The notes beneath the pieces are model-generated. The model was not told the origin of the DNA and ran no database searches. It worked only from the letters and a program-made list of their open reading frames with translations. Positions 13,581 to 21,652 of a DNA stretch of 36,495 bases are shown here, piece by piece (the first letter of the stretch is position 1; each line of letters starts with the position of its first letter). The stretch is taken from NCBI GenBank assembly GCA_966250375.1, contig CBINHE010000043.1, positions 1 to 36,495 of the forward strand. Reading direction: 5' to 3'. A program made the translations under genes and the position numbers. The DNA is from CAMLDH01 sp966250375 (GTDB lineage: Bacteria; Pseudomonadota; Gammaproteobacteria; Burkholderiales; Burkholderiaceae_D).

Positions 13581-14207
13581 TTATATATAGTAAGCAGTCG
13601 TCGTCATCACCTTTGCCATTGCCCGCATCGCCTTCTGAATCGGTACTGGAGTATCGGCCGCACCAAGCGCCTTGGCGGCAGCACCATGCTCGATCTCGTC
13701 CAGTCGCATCTGGTCCACAATCGCCCGCGACTTCGCATCCTGCTGCGGCAAGCTTTGCAAATGACTTTCCAGATGCGCCTCGACTTGACGCTCTGTTTCG
13801 ACCACAAACCCCAAACTTGTCGCATCTCCGACCCGAGCAGCCACTACACCGAGCGCGTACGCCCCCGCATACCATAATGGATTCAGAAGGCTCGGATGAG
13901 AACCTAGCTCCGTGAGTCGGGCCGCTGTCCATGCTAAATGATCTTCTTCTTCGCGTCCCGCCCGGGCGAATTGCTGCCTCAATGCATCGCTCTGTGCGAA
14001 CTGGGATTGAGCCTGATACAAAGCCTGCGCGCAAATCTCGCCCACATGATTGACTCGCATCAGCCCTGCACTATGACGCCGCTCTGCAATACCGAGTGCG
14101 CCCTCGGCGATTCGTGCGCCGGGGTTAGTCCGCGCAGCTACAGCGACGCCACTCATGACCCGCAACACCTTGTCAAAACGAATAATAGCTGTATCTAAAC
14201 GTCGCAT
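13581..14207 (-). CDS. coq7: 2-nonaprenyl-3-methyl-6-methoxy-1,4-benzoquinol hydroxylase (Coq7 type)
   Basis: Coq7 is a di-iron monooxygenase that adds the C6 hydroxyl in ubiquinone synthesis; it replaces the flavin enzyme UbiF in many betaproteobacteria. The 208-residue protein shows the ferritin-like iron ligands in order: Glu in MRVNHVGEICAQALY, Glu and His in REEEDHLAW, Glu in VETERQVEAH, and Glu/His in RLDEIEHGAAA. I chose the ATG at 14207 (MRRLDTAIIRFDKVLR), which has GAGGG upstream and the usual length; an upstream in-frame start at 14243 adds twelve unlikely residues. It is a single leftward gene, convergent with the OsmC gene, and shares a 489-bp upstream gap with the divergent porin gene. 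Confidence 0.94.
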   Translation of the reverse strand: MRRLDTAIIRFDKVLRVMSGVAVAARTNPGARIAEGALGIAERRHSAGLMRVNHVGEICAQALYQAQSQFAQSDALRQQFARAGREEEDHLAWTAARLTELGSHPSLLNPLWYAGAYALGVVAARVGDATSLGFVVETERQVEAHLESHLQSLPQQDAKSRAIVDQMRLDEIEHGAAAKALGAADTPVPIQKAMRAMAKVMTTTAYYI

Positions 14208-14323
14208 GTTAAACACCCTCATATTTAAAAACGCAACATACATTTACGAAAAAGCAACACAGTAACTGATGAAACTGCCCCATTACCACAAACCAAATTA
14301 TCTTTACTCTTAACCCCGACACT

Positions 14324-14382
14324 GTTGAAGTAGCTACCAGCTTTTTGAATGCATGGTTTGGAAGTTTCGGCAGGATGTTACC
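14324..14382 (+). repeat. Copy A of a 59-bp duplication upstream of the porin gene
   Basis: This segment and 14574-14632 are imperfect direct repeats 250 bp apart, sharing ACCAGCTT.TTGA, TTTGGAAGT, GGCAGG and GTTACC in the same order with only single-base gaps. The 489-bp gap 14208-14696 holds no credible gene; it is AT-rich and contains only these copies and the promoter DNA of coq7 and the porin gene. Copy A lies where the leader of a second, lost porin gene or an upstream operator would be. Confidence 0.65.
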
Positions 14383-14573
14383 GCAATGATCCAAACGACA
14401 GACACACCAACTTGGTGCAACCATGCCAATAGCCCCCGTCAGATAGTTGCAAAACAAGCATCGCGACCTCCATTTCGTTACGATGAAGTTAACATTTTGT
14501 TGTAAAAAAGCCCCATATTTCCAGTTAAATTGCCATCTGGACCAAATTCTCTTTGATCGTCAAACCAATATTT

Positions 14574-14632
14574 GTTCAAATAACACCAGCTTCTTGATGT
14601 GACAATTTGGAAGTGTTGGCAGGGACGTTACC
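14574..14632 (+). repeat. Copy B of a 59-bp duplication, just upstream of the porin gene
   Basis: See copy A at 14324-14382. This copy ends 64 bases before the porin ATG and starts within a possible promoter (TTGATC at 14552-14557, 17 bp, TCAAAT at 14575-14580; weak). It may be a regulator-binding region or part of the untranslated leader. Confidence 0.65.
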
Positions 14633-14696
14633 CCTAGTGGCCTTGCTAATTGCAAAAACAAGTTGAGCTAAAAACAACCTTAGAGGATTACCCCCA

Positions 14697-15668
14697 ATGA
14701 AAAAATCGCTTTTGGCACTCGCAGTTCTGGCTTCATTCGCAGGCGTTGCTTCTGCACAAACTAACGTTACCGTGTACGGTATTGTGGACGTGGGCATTCA
14801 GCGCACTGACTCCGATGTCGCCGAACCTACTTGGGCTCTCGGTAGCGGCCTCCAGTCCGGCTCCCGCTTGGGTTTCAAAGGCACCGAAGACCTCGGCAGT
14901 GGCTTGTCGGCAAGCTTCCAACTTGAAAATGGCTTTGCTGCTGACGACGGTACGTTCACTCAAAGCTCCACAGTTACTCGCCTTTTCGGTCGCCAAGCAT
15001 GGGTTGGCCTGAACGGTGGTTTCGGTTCCGTGAAACTCGGCCGTCAACTCACTCCGATCTTCGCAGCAGTTGGCTCCGTCGATCCGTTCGAGGTCGGCTT
15101 GGCAGGCGATCTGACGCAGACCGTCAACACCTTCGATCTGCGCATGGATAACACTGTCAACTACTCCTTGACTGCCGGCGCTTTCTCCGGTCAAGTTGCA
15201 TACGGCTTCGGTGAAGCTGCTGGCAACACTACCGATAACCGCCAATTAGGCTTGTCCTTGGGTTATGCAAATGGCCCAGTCAGTGCAGTATTCGCTTATC
15301 ACAAACAAGAAAACGACGCTTTCACTCCTAGCGGCAAAATCGCGTTCTTGGGCGGCACTTACAACTTTGGCGTTGTGAAAGCACACGCTTCGTATGCAGA
15401 CGAAAAAAACACTGCTAGCGAAAAGATCCGTGACTATATGGTCGGCGTAAGCGCTCCAGTCGGCGCCGGCAGCGTTATGGGCTCTTTCCAGCACGAAAAG
15501 AACAGGACTACCGACAAAAAAACCGACCTGTTCGCCGTCGGTTACGTTCATAACTTGTCCAAGCGTACCAACCTGTACACTTCTCTCGGCTACGGCAAGG
15601 ACGAGGCTCCAGGCGTTGCTGACGTAAAGAGCAACAAGTTCAACGTTGGTATTCGTCACAAGTTCTAA
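14697..15668 (+). CDS. Gram-negative porin (general diffusion, type-4 family)
   Basis: This is an outer-membrane trimeric beta-barrel porin of the betaproteobacterial family (Omp32-like). The 323-residue precursor has a signal peptide MKKSLLALAVLASFAGVASA with cleavage before QTNVTVYG. The family hallmarks follow: VTVYGIVDVGIQ, the SGSRLGFKGTEDLGSGLSA strand pair, FGRQAWVGLNGGFGSVKLGR, and a C-terminal strand ending in Phe (NKFNVGIRHKF), the signal for the BAM machinery. Codon choice is strongly biased, as for a highly expressed gene. GAGGA precedes the ATG. Its long upstream region with a duplicated segment and its strong terminator fit a regulated, abundant protein. Confidence 0.95.
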   Translation: MKKSLLALAVLASFAGVASAQTNVTVYGIVDVGIQRTDSDVAEPTWALGSGLQSGSRLGFKGTEDLGSGLSASFQLENGFAADDGTFTQSSTVTRLFGRQAWVGLNGGFGSVKLGRQLTPIFAAVGSVDPFEVGLAGDLTQTVNTFDLRMDNTVNYSLTAGAFSGQVAYGFGEAAGNTTDNRQLGLSLGYANGPVSAVFAYHKQENDAFTPSGKIAFLGGTYNFGVVKAHASYADEKNTASEKIRDYMVGVSAPVGAGSVMGSFQHEKNRTTDKKTDLFAVGYVHNLSKRTNLYTSLGYGKDEAPGVADVKSNKFNVGIRHKF

Positions 15669-15672
15669 TCAT

Positions 15673-15740
15673 CTACAGGCCTAAGCCTGTAGTGATTTGA
15701 ATGCAATATCGAAAAGGCACCTTCGGGTGCCTTTTCTTTT
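15673..15740 (+). terminator. Porin gene terminator, double hairpin
   Basis: Two hairpins follow the stop codon. CTACAGGC-CTAA-GCCTGTAG (15673-15692) is a perfect 8-bp stem. AAAAGGCACC-TTCG-GGTGCCTTTT (15712-15735) is a perfect 10-bp stem with a stable UUCG loop and a T-rich tail, a strong intrinsic terminator. The first may protect the mRNA 3' end. Confidence 0.9.
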
Positions 15741-15867
15741 GTCGCTTTTAGACACCCAAATCAACTAATAAAGCAGTTTGCCGAACGTAGTCTCAAATGT
15801 GCTGCCAACCCATTACATGGCAAATCGGCACAGATTATTGACCTACAATGGGTACCGCCAGATGTCT

Positions 15868-15924
15868 CGGTCACAAACAAAAACGCTCGAAGTATTTCAC
15901 TTCGAGCGTTTTTGTTTGTGACCG
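15868..15924. terminator. 26-bp perfect hairpin, probable bidirectional terminator
   Basis: Arms 15868-15893 and 15899-15924 are perfect inverted repeats of 26 bases around a 5-base loop (ATTTC). The core ACGCTCGAAGT...ACTTCGAGCGT is flanked by A5 and T5 runs as in a terminator, but the stem continues a further ten base pairs (CGGTCACAAA). A further palindrome, ATTACCGGTAAT, follows at 15927-15938. It lies in the 389-bp gap between the convergent porin and DUF3025 genes, which holds no other gene that I can see. A possible -10 (TACAAT, 15844-15849) just upstream leaves open a small RNA. Confidence 0.75.
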
Positions 15925-16057
15925 GCATTACCGGTAATAATGCGTTGCTTTTATTTGACTAGGGCAGTCCGGCTGAGTTGCAATCAAATTTAATATAGTT
16001 CTTGTAGCTGATATTGCCTGCCTTTTCAATTGTCTTTTTACTTGGCGTCGCACAGCA

Positions 16058-16882
16058 TCATTTCAATGCATTCCCGATGAGTCCACCTCTTTTTGGACGA
16101 AACACCGCGGCATCGTTATAGAATTCAGCCCCCTGCGCATCCCACCAATCCGGCACGCCAAGCACTGGCAGCGGCGTAAAGTCGGATGTCACAACCCCTT
16201 TAGACAATTGCAACGCGACAGTCGTATCAATCCATGCGCGCCGATCGTCCGCTGACATTGCAAAGAAGCTTTGATCAACGAGCACGACCCACGCATGCGC
16301 CGTGATCGCCTTGTACGGTGCCACCAGTTTCTCCATTAATGCATGGCCGAACAAGCACACATCCCATTCGTGCCCGAATGCCGCACGGCGCGCAACAAAA
16401 ACGTCATGCCATTGATGATTGCGCAACGCCGTCACCAGTGCAGCATCGGAAGTGAGCAACAGTGCAGCATTTTCATCGAAAATTGTCGCGCCGTCCCGCA
16501 ACTTTCCCCGGCTGGCATGACCAGCGGGGCCCGATTGCGCATTGGATCGCGCAATTTCTGTCGCTTGCAACGCATTGAGTTGCACCTTAATCTGCGGGAA
16601 CATCAGCCATACCAGCGCATTGAAAAAATCATGCAGATTGTCACGAGTCGGCACGCCGCCGGTCGCACTGATGAATGTTTCGTAGGCGATGCCGTGAGGA
16701 AGATCGGCTTGCGGCACGAAATGAATCGGCAATGCCCGATGGTTGCGTAAATCCATGGATACTGCGGCAGCATTGAGCGCTACGCGCCAATCTGCCGCAG
16801 CGCGTATCAATGCTGCGCCCGGCCGCAATACCGACAGCCATGGACGCTGCCAGTCGAGATTATCGAAAAATCGCCCGGTCAT
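16058..16882 (-). CDS. DUF3025 domain protein
   Basis: The 274-residue protein matches the DUF3025 family, whose function I do not know. The family pattern is clear: YETFISATGGVPTRDNLHDF followed by FNALVWLMFPQIKVQLNALQ, a conserved Arg-Gly..Arg-Asp-(G/A)-x-T-(I/L)-FDE stretch (RGKLRDGATIFDENAALLL), LFGHALMEKLVAPYKAITAH, and the late PLPVLGVPDWW..FY motif (VPDWWDAQGAEFYNDAAVFR). It has no signal peptide or membrane segment and is probably cytoplasmic. It lies 66 bp behind pyrC on the same strand and may be cotranscribed with it. Confidence 0.85.
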   Translation of the reverse strand: MTGRFFDNLDWQRPWLSVLRPGAALIRAAADWRVALNAAAVSMDLRNHRALPIHFVPQADLPHGIAYETFISATGGVPTRDNLHDFFNALVWLMFPQIKVQLNALQATEIARSNAQSGPAGHASRGKLRDGATIFDENAALLLTSDAALVTALRNHQWHDVFVARRAAFGHEWDVCLFGHALMEKLVAPYKAITAHAWVVLVDQSFFAMSADDRRAWIDTTVALQLSKGVVTSDFTPLPVLGVPDWWDAQGAEFYNDAAVFRPKRGGLIGNALK

Positions 16883-16948
16883 CGGGAGGCCGTTGCGATC
16901 GACAATCCGCGCATTACCGGCCTGCGGAATCGCAAGGACCGTACTGCG

Positions 16949-18007
16949 TCACACCATTTTCCAATCGATGGTTTCGCCGCCATTCATGGGCACAATGGTG
17001 GTGTCGCCCAAGGGTAGTTCCGCCGGCAGCGTCCATTTCTTGCGCTCCAATGTGATCGTATCGGCATTGCGAGGTAATTGATAAAAGGCCGGACCGTTGA
17101 AACTGGCGAATGCTTCCAGTTTATCGAGTGCATTCGCTTGGTCGAATGCGTGCGCATATAGCTCCATCGCATGCAACGCGGTGTAACATCCGGCGCAACC
17201 GCATGCGTGTTCCTTCAAGCCCTTCGGATGTGGCGCAGAGTCGGTGCCGAGAAAGAATTTGGCGCTGCCGGAAGTCGCTGCGGCGACCAAGGCCTGACGA
17301 TGTTCTTCACGTTTCAATACCGGCAAGCAGTAGTAGTGCGGACGGATGCCGCCTTTGAAAATTTCATTGCGGTTGTAGAGGAGATGGTGTGCGGTGATGG
17401 TGGCACCGACAAACTCATCCGTGTCGGCAACGTACTGAGCCGCCTGTTTGGTCGTGATATGTTCGAACACGATTTTCAATGCCGGCATATCGCGCCGCAG
17501 CGGTTGCATCACACGTTCGATAAACACAGCCTCGCGGTCGAAGATATCGACTTCCGGATCAGTCACTTCGCCATGTACCAGGAATGGCATGCCGAGCTCC
17601 TGCATCGTTTCCAGCGCTTTATAGCATTTGACCAGATCGGTCACGCCGGCGTCTGAATTGGTGGTGGCGCCTGCCGGATACAGTTTCACCGCATGCACGA
17701 AGCCGCTATCCTTGGCGCGGCGGATCTCATCGGGCTGCGTATTGTCGGTCAGGTAAAGCGTCATCAACGGCACGAACCGCATCCCTTGTGGCAAGGCTGC
17801 CAAGATGCGTTCGCGATAGCTGGCGGCTTGCTCGGTTGTGGTCACCGGTGGCTTGAGATTGGGCATCACAATGGCACGGCCGAATTGGCGCGCGCTGTGC
17901 GGCAACACGCTGGCCATTGCCGCGCCGTCGCGCAGGTGTAAATGCCAGTCGTCGGGGCGGGTAATCGTGATGCTCTGGAGGGGCGTTGAATTTGCGTGAT
18001 TTTGCAT
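16949..18007 (-). CDS. pyrC: Dihydroorotase
   Basis: PyrC closes carbamoyl aspartate to dihydroorotate in pyrimidine synthesis, using two zinc ions. The 352-residue protein is of the E. coli (class II) type: DDWHLHLRDGAAM provides the first metal histidines, VKLYPAGATTNSDAG contains the lysine that is carboxylated, FLVHGEV and FEHITT give further metal histidines, and FLGTDSAPHP contains the catalytic Asp. It follows gltL but is separated from it by a terminator; TAGAAT about 35 bases upstream of the ATG may be its -10, overlapping the terminator's U-run. Confidence 0.96.
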   Translation of the reverse strand: MQNHANSTPLQSITITRPDDWHLHLRDGAAMASVLPHSARQFGRAIVMPNLKPPVTTTEQAASYRERILAALPQGMRFVPLMTLYLTDNTQPDEIRRAKDSGFVHAVKLYPAGATTNSDAGVTDLVKCYKALETMQELGMPFLVHGEVTDPEVDIFDREAVFIERVMQPLRRDMPALKIVFEHITTKQAAQYVADTDEFVGATITAHHLLYNRNEIFKGGIRPHYYCLPVLKREEHRQALVAAATSGSAKFFLGTDSAPHPKGLKEHACGCAGCYTALHAMELYAHAFDQANALDKLEAFASFNGPAFYQLPRNADTITLERKKWTLPAELPLGDTTIVPMNGGETIDWKMV

Positions 18008-18057
18008 GACAGTTCTTTCTTCGGACTGCCGCTATTCTACCTGCTTGCCTCCGCCAT

Positions 18058-18093
18058 TAAAAAAGCCGCTTCAATTTTTGGTGGAAGCGGCTT
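18058..18093 (-). terminator. Terminator of the glt operon
   Basis: Leftward GAAGCCGCTTCC, an 11-base loop and GAAGCGGCTT plus TTTT form a 10-bp stem with a U-run, ending 20 bases after the gltL stop codon. Confidence 0.88.
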
Positions 18094-18112
18094 CGATTCA
18101 TTGCAAAAACAA

Positions 18113-18841
18113 TTAATGCGTAATGATTTTTGCCAGGAAATCGCGCGCACGGTCGGAACGTGGTGATCCGAAAAATTCTTCCTTGGTGCAATCTTCGACG
18201 ATCAATCCCTTGTCCATGAAGATCACGCGGTTCGCGACTTTTTTCGCGAAACCCATTTCATGCGTGACGACCATCATGGTCATGCCTTCCTGCGCCAGCC
18301 CTACCATCACGTCCAGCACCTCGTTGATCATCTCAGGGTCGAGCGCCGAAGTCGGCTCGTCAAACAGCATCGCGATCGGATCCATCGACAAAGCACGCGC
18401 GCTGGCGACACGGTGTTGCTGACCACCAGACAATTGGCCAGGGAACTTGTCTTTGTGTGCCAGCAGGCCCACGCGATCAAGATATTTGAGTCCCTTTTCG
18501 GATGCTTCATCCATGCTGCGGCCAAGTACCTTGACTTGGCCAATGGTCAGGTTTTCGCGGATCGACAAATGTGGAAACAGTTCGAAATTCTGGAACACCA
18601 TGCCAATGCGCGCACGCAGTTTGGACAGGTTGGTTTTCTGGTCGCCGACTGAAATGCCGTCGACCATGATGGTTCCCTTCTGAAACGGCTCGAGTCCATT
18701 GACGGTTTTGATCAAAGTCGATTTGCCTGAGCCGGACGGGCCGCAGACCACCACCACATCTCCTTTGGCAACACTGGTAGTACAGTCAGTCAGCACTTGA
18801 AAGCTGCTGTACCATTTGTTGACGTTATTGAGTTCAATCAT
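18113..18841 (-). CDS. gltL: Glutamate/aspartate ABC transporter ATP-binding protein
   Basis: The ATPase subunit that drives polar amino acid import. The 242-residue protein has Walker A GPSGSGKST at 34-42, the Q-loop in VFQNFELFPHL, signature LSGGQQHR at 137-144, Walker B AMLFDEPTSALD and the switch histidine in VVTHEMGFA. Most polar amino acid ATPases read LSGGQQQRVAIARAL; here it is LSGGQQHRVASARAL, two changes just after the signature. The core residues are intact, so I expect activity. CAGGAG precedes the ATG. It is the last gene of the glt cluster and is separated from gltK by 103 bp containing a REP-like palindrome. Confidence 0.93.
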   Translation of the reverse strand: MIELNNVNKWYSSFQVLTDCTTSVAKGDVVVVCGPSGSGKSTLIKTVNGLEPFQKGTIMVDGISVGDQKTNLSKLRARIGMVFQNFELFPHLSIRENLTIGQVKVLGRSMDEASEKGLKYLDRVGLLAHKDKFPGQLSGGQQHRVASARALSMDPIAMLFDEPTSALDPEMINEVLDVMVGLAQEGMTMMVVTHEMGFAKKVANRVIFMDKGLIVEDCTKEEFFGSPRSDRARDFLAKIITH

Positions 18842-18904
18842 TTTCTTCTCCTGAATTCTGTTCTTTGCTTGCGGTTTTTTTGCTTTTGCTGGAGCCCCCC
18901 CTGC

Positions 18905-18926
18905 CCTCTCCTACCTGCGGGAGAGG
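18905..18926. repeat. REP-like palindrome between gltK and gltL
   Basis: CCTCTCC (18905-18911), an 8-base loop and GGAGAGG (18920-18926), in a C-rich context (GCCCCCCCTGCCCTCTCC). It resembles the GGGAGAGG-type palindromes scattered between genes in many beta- and gammaproteobacteria. In the operon mRNA it would form a hairpin that may lower gltL expression or protect upstream mRNA. Confidence 0.5.
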
Positions 18927-18944
18927 TGGTGGATGGCCTGCGGC

Positions 18945-19631
18945 TTATCTAATGATGGCAACCTTCTGCTGCAGTCTCTTCACCAATGCGGACAGCCCGA
19001 AACACAGCACAAAATAGACGACTGCAACAAACAGGTACATCTCGATCAAGCGACCGTCGCGCTGCGCGACCTTCGACGCCGCACCGACGAAATCTGTAAT
19101 CGACAGCACATACACCAGCGACACGTCTTGGAACAATACGATGGTCTGCGTCAGCAGTACGGGAATCATGTTGCGAAATGCCTGCGGCAATACGATATGG
19201 CCCATGGTCTGCCAGTAATTCATGCCGAGTGCGTAACCTGCCCATACCTGCCCGCGTGGAATCGATTGGATGCCAGCGCGCATGATTTCGCAATAATATG
19301 CGGCTTCGAACAAGATGAAGGTGATCAGCGAAGACGAGAATGCACCGACTTGGATCGGTTCGTTGGCACCGATAATCCATGCGCCGATATAAGGCACCAG
19401 AAAGTAGAACCAGAAAATTACCAGCACTAGTGGCATCGAGCGGATCAGGTTCACATAACTGGTCGCAACAAATGAAACCGCCTTGATGCTCGACAAGCGC
19501 ATCATTGCCAATAATGTGCCGACAGTGATGCCGCCGACCATCGCCAGAGCGGTAAGCTCCAGCGTAAACGACATGCCGGTGCTGAACAGGTAAACCCATG
19601 AGCGCTGAATGACATCGAAATCCAAATTCAT
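18945..19631 (-). CDS. gltK: Glutamate/aspartate ABC transporter permease
   Basis: Inner-membrane permease of the HisM/GltK type with about five membrane helices (starting TGMSFTLELTALAMVGGITV). The 228-residue protein carries the EAA loop that docks on the ATPase, E(A)A...G (EIMRAGIQSIPRGQVWAGYA followed by LGMNYWQTMGHIVLPQA). I chose ATG 19631 (MNLDFDVIQRSW), two bases after the gltJ stop and preceded by GGGAGGG at a good distance; an upstream TTG adds two residues. It forms the channel together with GltJ. Confidence 0.93.
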   Translation of the reverse strand: MNLDFDVIQRSWVYLFSTGMSFTLELTALAMVGGITVGTLLAMMRLSSIKAVSFVATSYVNLIRSMPLVLVIFWFYFLVPYIGAWIIGANEPIQVGAFSSSLITFILFEAAYYCEIMRAGIQSIPRGQVWAGYALGMNYWQTMGHIVLPQAFRNMIPVLLTQTIVLFQDVSLVYVLSITDFVGAASKVAQRDGRLIEMYLFVAVVYFVLCFGLSALVKRLQQKVAIIR

Positions 19632-19633
19632 GA

Positions 19634-20386
19634 TCAATGCCCTCCCGCGCCGGCCGTACCGGAAGTGATAAACCCAGGAATGGCAACTCTCGTTTCGATG
19701 AAACGCATCAGATTGACCACAATGATATTGACCACGATATAAATAATGGTCGCCGCAGTGAATGCTTCAAACACCTGGAACGAAAATTCCTGCATCGAAC
19801 GCGCTCGTGCTGTCAACTCCATCAGGCCGATAGTCAATGCCACCGAACTGTTCTTGATGATGTTCAGGAATTCACTGGTGAGCGGCGGGATAACAATGCG
19901 GAATGCCATCGGCAGCAGCACATAACGATATGTCTGCGGCAAGGTCAAACCGAGGGCGGTACCTGCCATCTTTTGGCCACGCGGTAATGCATTAATACCT
20001 GCGGACACTTGCACCGCAACGCGTGAGGAAGTGAAAAACCCCAAGCAAATGACTGCAGTGATGAATGACGAATTCGGCAGCGCCTTCAGCCAATCGCCAA
20101 TCGCCGCAGGCATTAACTCCGGCATCACGAAATACCACAGGAACATTTGCACCAGTAGCGGGATATTGCGGAATAACTCGACATAACCGTTCGCAAAACG
20201 TGCAGCCCACTTGTTCGGCATGGTGCGTATGGTGCCGATCAGCGCACCCAGGATGAGCGCCATGACCCAAGCCGACAATGCGGTCGCAAGCGTCCATATC
20301 AGGCCCGACCACAAAGTGTCCATGTACGTGCCCACCCCATCGGGAGATGCATCCCAGAAGATGCGCCAGTTCCAGTTGTAATTCAT
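19634..20386 (-). CDS. gltJ: Glutamate/aspartate ABC transporter permease
   Basis: Inner-membrane permease of the HisQ/GltJ type. The 250-residue protein starts MNYNWNWRIFWDASPDG, a start typical of GltJ, and has a periplasmic entry segment, several hydrophobic helices (LIWTLATALSAWVMALILGA; FITAVICLGFFTSSRVAVQV) and the ATPase-docking EAA-like loop (INALPRGQKMAGTALGLTLP). It is the first permease gene, 178 bp behind gltI, from which it is separated by a terminator-like hairpin, and only two bases ahead of gltK. Confidence 0.93.
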   Translation of the reverse strand: MNYNWNWRIFWDASPDGVGTYMDTLWSGLIWTLATALSAWVMALILGALIGTIRTMPNKWAARFANGYVELFRNIPLLVQMFLWYFVMPELMPAAIGDWLKALPNSSFITAVICLGFFTSSRVAVQVSAGINALPRGQKMAGTALGLTLPQTYRYVLLPMAFRIVIPPLTSEFLNIIKNSSVALTIGLMELTARARSMQEFSFQVFEAFTAATIIYIVVNIIVVNLMRFIETRVAIPGFITSGTAGAGGH

Positions 20387-20512
20387 ATTGCCCTCGTCTC
20401 TTTATAGAGTCGTTTAATGTGATTCGCCACTCAGTCAATGCTCGACTGAATGGAATAAAAATTGGTACCAGGAATTTAATTTCGCTTGTGCGACGCAGCA
20501 ATTTCCATGCCG

Positions 20513-20542
20513 CAAAAGAAAACGGGAGGCAAACGCCCCCCG
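20513..20542 (-). terminator. Attenuating terminator between gltI and gltJ
   Basis: Leftward CGGGGGGC and GCCTCCCG pair around a short loop (with one G-U) and are followed by TTTTCTTTT. It lies 22 bases after the gltI stop codon. Partial termination here would give more binding protein than permease, a common design in ABC uptake operons. Confidence 0.75.
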
Positions 20543-20564
20543 CTTCGGCTAAGCCAGCGTCAAA

Positions 20565-21479
20565 TTACTTTCCGCTATAAGCAACCGGGTCACCGGAGTC
20601 CGTCGGCTTGGCAATCACTTGCTTCAGCTGTTCAGTTAATGGCCAGTTCAAGCTGATGCCTTTCGGCGGGATCGGCGACTGAAACCATTTGGCATAGATA
20701 CGATTGATTTCACCGGATTTGAAGACATTTTCAATCGCGCTATCAACCACTTTCTTGAACGCTGGGTCACCGCGGCGGATCATGATGCCGTACGGCTCAA
20801 CTGACAGCGATTCTTTCGTGATCGAATAATCGCCTGGCGACTTGGAGCTGGCGGCCAGCGATGCCAACAGGATGTCATCCATCGCAAATGCAACTGCGCG
20901 ACCGGTTTCCACCATCAGGAAGGCCTCTGCATGATCTTTGGCGGCCATGATGTTCATGCCGAGATTTTTTTCAGCATTCAATGCGGTCACTTGCTTCAGA
21001 TTCGCAGTACCGGAAGTCGAGACCAGCGTCTTGCCTTTCAGGTCGGCCAGTGTATTGATATTCGACGATTTTTTGGCGAGCAACCGGGTGCCGGTCACGA
21101 ATGTAGTCGGTGCGAACGCCACTTGTTTTTGGCGTTCCAAGTTATTGGTAGTGGAGCCGCATTCCATATCGATCGTGCCGTTGGCCATCAGCGGAATACG
21201 GGTAGCGGATGTGACTGGGTTCAGTTTGACATTCAACGCGCCAGACATCCCGAGGTGTTTTTGAATCGCGGTCACCACTTTCATGCACAAGTCAAGCGAA
21301 TAACCTTGATACGATTGCTTGTCGTCCAGATACGAGAACGGAATGGACGAATCGCGCACACCCAATGTGATGGTGCCTGTTTCCTTAATTTTCTTCAGTG
21401 TGCCGGTTTCTTGCGCTTGCGCACCAGTTGCAACGACGCCTGCTGCAATCAGAACTGTGATGAACTTCGATAACTTCAT
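20565..21479 (-). CDS. gltI: Glutamate/aspartate ABC transporter periplasmic binding protein
   Basis: Periplasmic solute-binding protein that delivers glutamate/aspartate to GltJK. The 304-residue precursor has the signal peptide MKLSKFITVLIAAGVVATG, with cleavage after AQA. The family motifs are ITLGVRDSSIPFSYLD, GYSLDLCMKVV, ECGSTTNNLERQKQVAFAPT and YAKWFQSPIPPKGISLNWPL near the end, a stretch typical of GltI proteins. I chose ATG 21479, which has GGAG six bases upstream and gives a clean signal peptide; a frame opening at 21530 has no such features. A second, related binding protein gene lies directly upstream. Confidence 0.93.
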   Translation of the reverse strand: MKLSKFITVLIAAGVVATGAQAQETGTLKKIKETGTITLGVRDSSIPFSYLDDKQSYQGYSLDLCMKVVTAIQKHLGMSGALNVKLNPVTSATRIPLMANGTIDMECGSTTNNLERQKQVAFAPTTFVTGTRLLAKKSSNINTLADLKGKTLVSTSGTANLKQVTALNAEKNLGMNIMAAKDHAEAFLMVETGRAVAFAMDDILLASLAASSKSPGDYSITKESLSVEPYGIMIRRGDPAFKKVVDSAIENVFKSGEINRIYAKWFQSPIPPKGISLNWPLTEQLKQVIAKPTDSGDPVAYSGK

Positions 21480-21507
21480 GATGTCTCCGGGAAAAATTAA
21501 CCAGCTT

Positions 21508-21513
21508 AGTGTA
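21508..21513 (-). promoter_or_regulatory. Possible extended -10 of gltI
   Basis: Leftward TTTTGGTACACT: TGG followed by TACACT (21508-21513), about 30 bases upstream of the gltI ATG. There is no good -35. A separate gltI promoter is plausible because 173 bp separate it from the upstream gene. Confidence 0.3.
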
Positions 21514-21652
21514 CCAAAACCTTGATTCAAAAATGGCTTTTCTCTTTTTACTTTAGCTGCTTTACTACAATTAATGCATTAACTGTGTTACCACTACCAA
21601 CCGTGCAATCGATACTGCGCTTACTGCCCGGCACAACTCATTTACACCATCT

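Noticed and set aside
14209..14457. 82-codon leftward frame in the coq7-porin gap
   Set aside because: No ribosome binding site, Cys/Trp-rich peptide, and it covers regulatory DNA that includes a repeat copy.
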